From Daphnia carinata (lineage: Eukaryota; Arthropoda; Branchiopoda; Diplostraca; Daphniidae), in NCBI RefSeq assembly GCF_022539665.2, contig NC_081340.1:1364001-1428000 (forward strand): a stretch of 64,000 nucleotides of DNA, in the 5' to 3' direction. The position numbers and the translations under genes are program-made. The notes under the pieces are model-generated. The model was given only the letters and a program-made list of their open reading frames with translations. It ran no database searches and had not been told where the DNA came from. The number at the start of each line of letters is the position of its first letter. Within the stretch, counting starts at the first letter, position 1. Shown here in pieces: positions 62,565 through 64,000 of the stretch.

Positions 62565-64000
62565 GATGCAAAATGGATGTATTCAAGCGTGCAGTGTGTA
62601 TGTATTTGCTCTGTGTGTACCTCATCTAAGCAATGCAGCTGCTTACTCCCCCTACTCGTCTTGTGGCCATCCTCCTCTTTTATTCAGTCCATCCCGTTGT
62701 AAGAGTACGGATGAATACCAGGAGGGGGAGGGGGGGGGGTTAAAAGTCTGAGCTCGTTCGATAGAAGACCGCCTTTGTCAGTTGATATGCTTTTTTTTTT
62801 GTTGGTGTTGTTGTTGTTCTGCGCTAGTACGCACCGAGATATAAACTGATAGGTAATGGCGCAGTGTGTCGCTGTGTGCACCGGGCCACAAGGTTCATCT
62901 ATTGAAATCTCATCCAACATTTTTTTCAATAAAAAAAAGTTCCAATACATGTCTATATCCAAGCGCGCACAAGACACAGGGGTGGGGGGTAGTGGAGTAG
63001 GGAGATTTAACAATACGAAGAGGTCCAATAAAAGAAATGTCGAGAGGGCTATATGATTGGTTGTATGGATCGGGGAGAGAGAAAGAAACAAAACAAAACA
63101 AAAAAAAAAAAAAAAAAAAAAGGACCGGGGGTAGGAAATTGAAACTCTTTTGTCGTTGACACCTGGCCATGGTTTTTTTTTTTTTTTTTTTACAAGTTCC
63201 AGTAGGTTCTTTTATTATTTCCCTTACTATCTGCAAGTTTTTATCTACGACCATAGGCACTTTTGTTCTTAACTATCGTTGTAACGTACAGAAATGAAGA
63301 CCAGTCTTTTTGTCTTCATCACGTGGCTTTTATTTTCGATGGGGGGGGGGGGGAGGGAGTGTCTCATTTATTTGGAACAATAAAAGATATGGTGGATGTT
63401 GTACTTGTTTCGTGCTGACGGGATGGAGTCTCTCGAGTAGAGTTTTGTTTTTGTTTTGTTTTTTTTTACCTATAAACTGTGGCATTTTCTATTAGGACTC
63501 TTACACCATTGGGAATTTTTTTTTTTTTCAAAATATTTTATTTCAGCTTTTTATTATCCGGTTCCATTAGGATGTCCCATGGCGGCCGTCTTTTTTTTTT
63601 TTTTCCCTAGTACACGTCAGAAGGGGAGTAAAAGAAATGCGTCAGGGTAAAAAAACAAAACAAAAAAAAGCGAGAAAAACGTGCAGTTGCGTACACAAAC
63701 GGGAAGAACCTCCGATCGTCATGCAGAGCCACAAGAGAGAAAAAGAAAAAAGACTCTTGGAACTCTCTCTCTCCCCCCCCCCCCCACTAAAGTAAAAAGA
63801 AGAATTGGGGTGGGCGCAGGACAATAGCTGGAAACAAAAACGCTTGTTTGCTCGGCTGATTCAAACTGATATTTCATTCACTCTCTCTCTCTCTCTCTTT
63901 GTGTGTATCTGGTTTTTGTCTGTCTGGCCAGAGAGCAGATCATATCAACAGCGTCATCTGTCCAATAAAATTTATATGCGTGCGTTAGATGTGTATATGC

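Larger units (their letters stand above)
54129..64000 (+). other. Probable first intron of the downstream gene, running off the window
   Basis: No Ig, FN3 or other recognisable coding block was found here. The content is homopolymers (59431-59460, 30 A; 60606-60638, 33 T), poly-G and poly-C tracts (61376-61393, 18 G), an (AG)n at 61147-61177, and a perfect hairpin at 62530-62564. The 60160-60380 patch is more complex and GC-richer than its surroundings but is not recognised. Confidence 0.5.

Noticed and set aside
1-64000. tRNA, rRNA or CRISPR features
   Set aside because: No tRNA-like internal boxes, rRNA segments or regularly spaced repeats were noticed by eye. The tandem repeats seen are simple microsatellites. 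A tRNAscan run would settle the tRNA question.
54129-64000. Ig1 exon of a second Robo
   Set aside because: Looked for a RITEHP / PTIEW / YWC-like block in this interval and found none, so the paralogue remains a hypothesis and its next exon is assumed to lie outside the window.

Overview
This is a eukaryotic, almost certainly arthropod, genomic window. It reads best as a branchiopod crustacean of the Daphnia type. That assignment is inference: it rests on the protein style, TATA-less core promoters with arthropod Inr, DPE and MTE elements, several 74-180 bp introns, and non-coding DNA packed with homopolymer runs. No prokaryotic, viral or CRISPR features were seen.

The one complete gene is a Roundabout (Robo) axon-guidance receptor on the + strand. 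A consistent nine-exon coding model runs from 19888 to 45216 (19888-20056, 27333-27668, 38824-38995, 40212-40342, 41200-41486, 41589-43059, 43240-43355, 43430-44560, 44635-45216). Every intron is GT-AG and every phase agrees. The predicted protein has 1464 residues: signal peptide, five Ig domains, three fibronectin III domains, one membrane span, and a cytoplasmic tail with CC0-, CC1- and CC2-like motifs. A consensus Inr (A+1 at 19124) with a DPE at exactly +28 lies 764 bp upstream of the first ATG.

Layout: 1-19123 is upstream non-coding DNA with no supportable gene. 19124-19887 is the putative promoter and 5' UTR. 20057-27332 and 27669-38823 are two large introns. 38824-45216 is the compact 3' half of the gene. 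45217-45530 is a probable 3' UTR with AATAAA signals. 45531-53688 is intergenic and holds a cluster of diverged repeats, including a 247-bp fold-back element with 35-bp inverted arms (46999-47245). At 53689 a second TATA-less promoter (Inr plus MTE-like and near-DPE elements) precedes a signal-peptide exon (54038-54128). That exon ends in the same Asn|Gly, phase-1 junction as robo exon 1. The rest of the window, 54129-64000, looks like its long first intron.

The most interesting inference is that the window covers one complete robo gene and the start of a second secreted or membrane receptor gene in the same orientation, plausibly a tandem Robo paralogue whose Ig1 exon lies beyond the window.
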